Source of the DNA: Ectobacillus ponti | GTDB lineage: Bacteria; Bacillota; Bacilli; Bacillales; Bacillaceae_G | Direction: 5' to 3' | Assembly: GCF_024294785.1 (NCBI RefSeq) | Contig: NZ_JANCLT010000002.1 | Coordinates: 310,001-374,000, forward strand | DNA: 64,000 nucleotides | Shown: in pieces, positions 63,423 through 64,000 of the stretch | How positions within the stretch are numbered: the first letter of the stretch is position 1 | How the letters are laid out: each line of letters opens with the position of its first letter | Program-made: the position numbers and the translations under genes | The notes under the pieces: generated by a model | What the model saw: the letters and a program-made list of their open reading frames with translations, nothing else | Told to the model about the DNA's origin: nothing | Database searches by the model: none

Positions 63423-64000
63423 TTATTTCACTTGCAATGCTTTTTCCTGTGCTTCATCCAATGCCTTCTTTGCATCCTTCTGGCCAAGCAGCACAAGGTT
63501 GATTTCCTTGTACAGGTCGCCAGTCATTGCGCCCCAGTTGACAACAGGCGGGTTGAAGATCGCATAGTCGAATTCTTTTGCCACAGTTGTCTGCTGCTGT
63601 GTCAGACTTTGGAACTCAGGGCTTGCCAATACTTGCTTGGAAGCAACCGCCTGGCCGGATTGTGCCCAGTCGATGGAGTGGCCGGCAACATACTTCAGGA
63701 AGTCGCCCACACCTTCCAGAACCTTGGCATCCTTAACATCCTTTGGAACGACGAAGTTATGAGAGCCTGCTTGCACTGCCTTTTGCTTTGTGCCAAGCTG
63801 TGGAACTTCTGCTACACCATAGTTGATTTTTGCTTTGTCGAATTGATCCTTCATCCAAGGGCCGTTCAGCTGCATGGCGTTTTTGCCTTGCAGGAACAGA
63901 GTAACCTCGCCGTCTTGCGCCACCTTTTCAGGAGATACCTTCGCATCGTACACCAGGCTCTTCAGGAATGTCAGTGCTTCCACTGCTTCCGGAGAGTTCA
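63423..64000 (-). CDS. Sugar ABC transporter substrate-binding protein (5' end outside window)
   Basis: The frame is open to base 64000, so only the C-terminal 191 residues are seen. It includes KVAQDGEVTLFLQGKNAMQL, NGPWMKDQFDKAKINYGVAE and the terminal helices EINLVLLGQKDAKKALDEAQ, the usual end of family 1 solute-binding lipoproteins. It delivers an oligosaccharide to the two permeases that follow. The signal peptide and lipobox lie outside the window. Confidence 0.9.
   Translation of the reverse strand, partial: NSPEAVEALTFLKSLVYDAKVSPEKVAQDGEVTLFLQGKNAMQLNGPWMKDQFDKAKINYGVAEVPQLGTKQKAVQAGSHNFVVPKDVKDAKVLEGVGDFLKYVAGHSIDWAQSGQAVASKQVLASPEFQSLTQQQTTVAKEFDYAIFNPPVVNWGAMTGDLYKEINLVLLGQKDAKKALDEAQEKALQVK

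Overview
The window reads as a chromosomal segment of a spore-forming Bacillaceae bacterium. Coding DNA is fairly GC-rich and intergenic DNA is AT-rich. The gene order follows the Bacillus subtilis ATP-synthase to pyrG/rpoE region: atpZ-I-B-E-F-H-A-G-D-C, upp, glyA, ywlG, rpiB, ywlE, mntP, ywlC, ywlB, spoIIR, prmC, prfA, tdk, rpmE, rho, glpX, murAB, fsa, fba, spo0F, ywjG, pyrG, rpoE. A type B L31 at the rpmE locus resembles what I recall from the B. cereus group. No tRNA, rRNA, insertion sequence, prophage or CRISPR array was seen. Most genes are on the minus strand.

Layout. 1-3.1 kb: a cyclic-di-GMP GGDEF-EAL protein cut by the window edge, and a DUF975 membrane protein. 3.4-10.9 kb: complete F1Fo ATP synthase operon with its own promoter. 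10.9-15.7 kb: Vpr-like subtilase, NUDIX hydrolase, upp, and a PadR regulator with an ATC-hydrolase-like gene and shared operators. 16-19.4 kb: glyA, ywlG, rpiB, ywlE. 19.6-22.9 kb: a quinone/electrophile detoxification block (Old Yellow Enzyme, DoxX, MhqO-like dioxygenase, MhqD-like hydrolase) with an MhqR-type operator. 22.9-29.5 kb: accessory genes (lipoproteins, VOC protein, NIPSNAP-NUDIX fusion, MFS exporter with an SgrR-like regulator). 29.7-33.9 kb: two secreted Gln-rich repeat proteins, one with an LPDTA sorting signal. 34.2-47.8 kb: housekeeping and sporulation core. 48-51.8 kb: ywjG, a leucine-rich-repeat LPDTA surface protein and a cytoplasmic cell-wall-peptide pair. 52-54.4 kb: pyrG with a CTP attenuator, and rpoE. 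54.8-64 kb: a glycoside-utilisation cluster (galM, two GH43, one GH2, ABC permeases, truncated binding protein).

Most notable signals. (1) The Gln-rich protein pair has 21-residue repeats resembling curlin strand-turn-strand units. One partner is secreted and the other is wall-anchored, which suggests an amyloid-like fibre and its surface nucleator. (2) Intergenic arrays with a 20-21 bp period recur at six loci with three unrelated unit sequences, all just 3' of minus-strand genes. (3) Two tandem hairpin elements with compensatory substitutions lie between rpmE and tdk. (4) A cluster of DnaA boxes sits at ywlC/ywlB. (5) Conventional regulation can be read directly: a pyrG reiterative-transcription leader, a sigma-F promoter for spoIIR, an MhqR box, PadR operators and a cre site upstream of fba.

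All family assignments come from reading motifs by eye. No alignment or database search was run.
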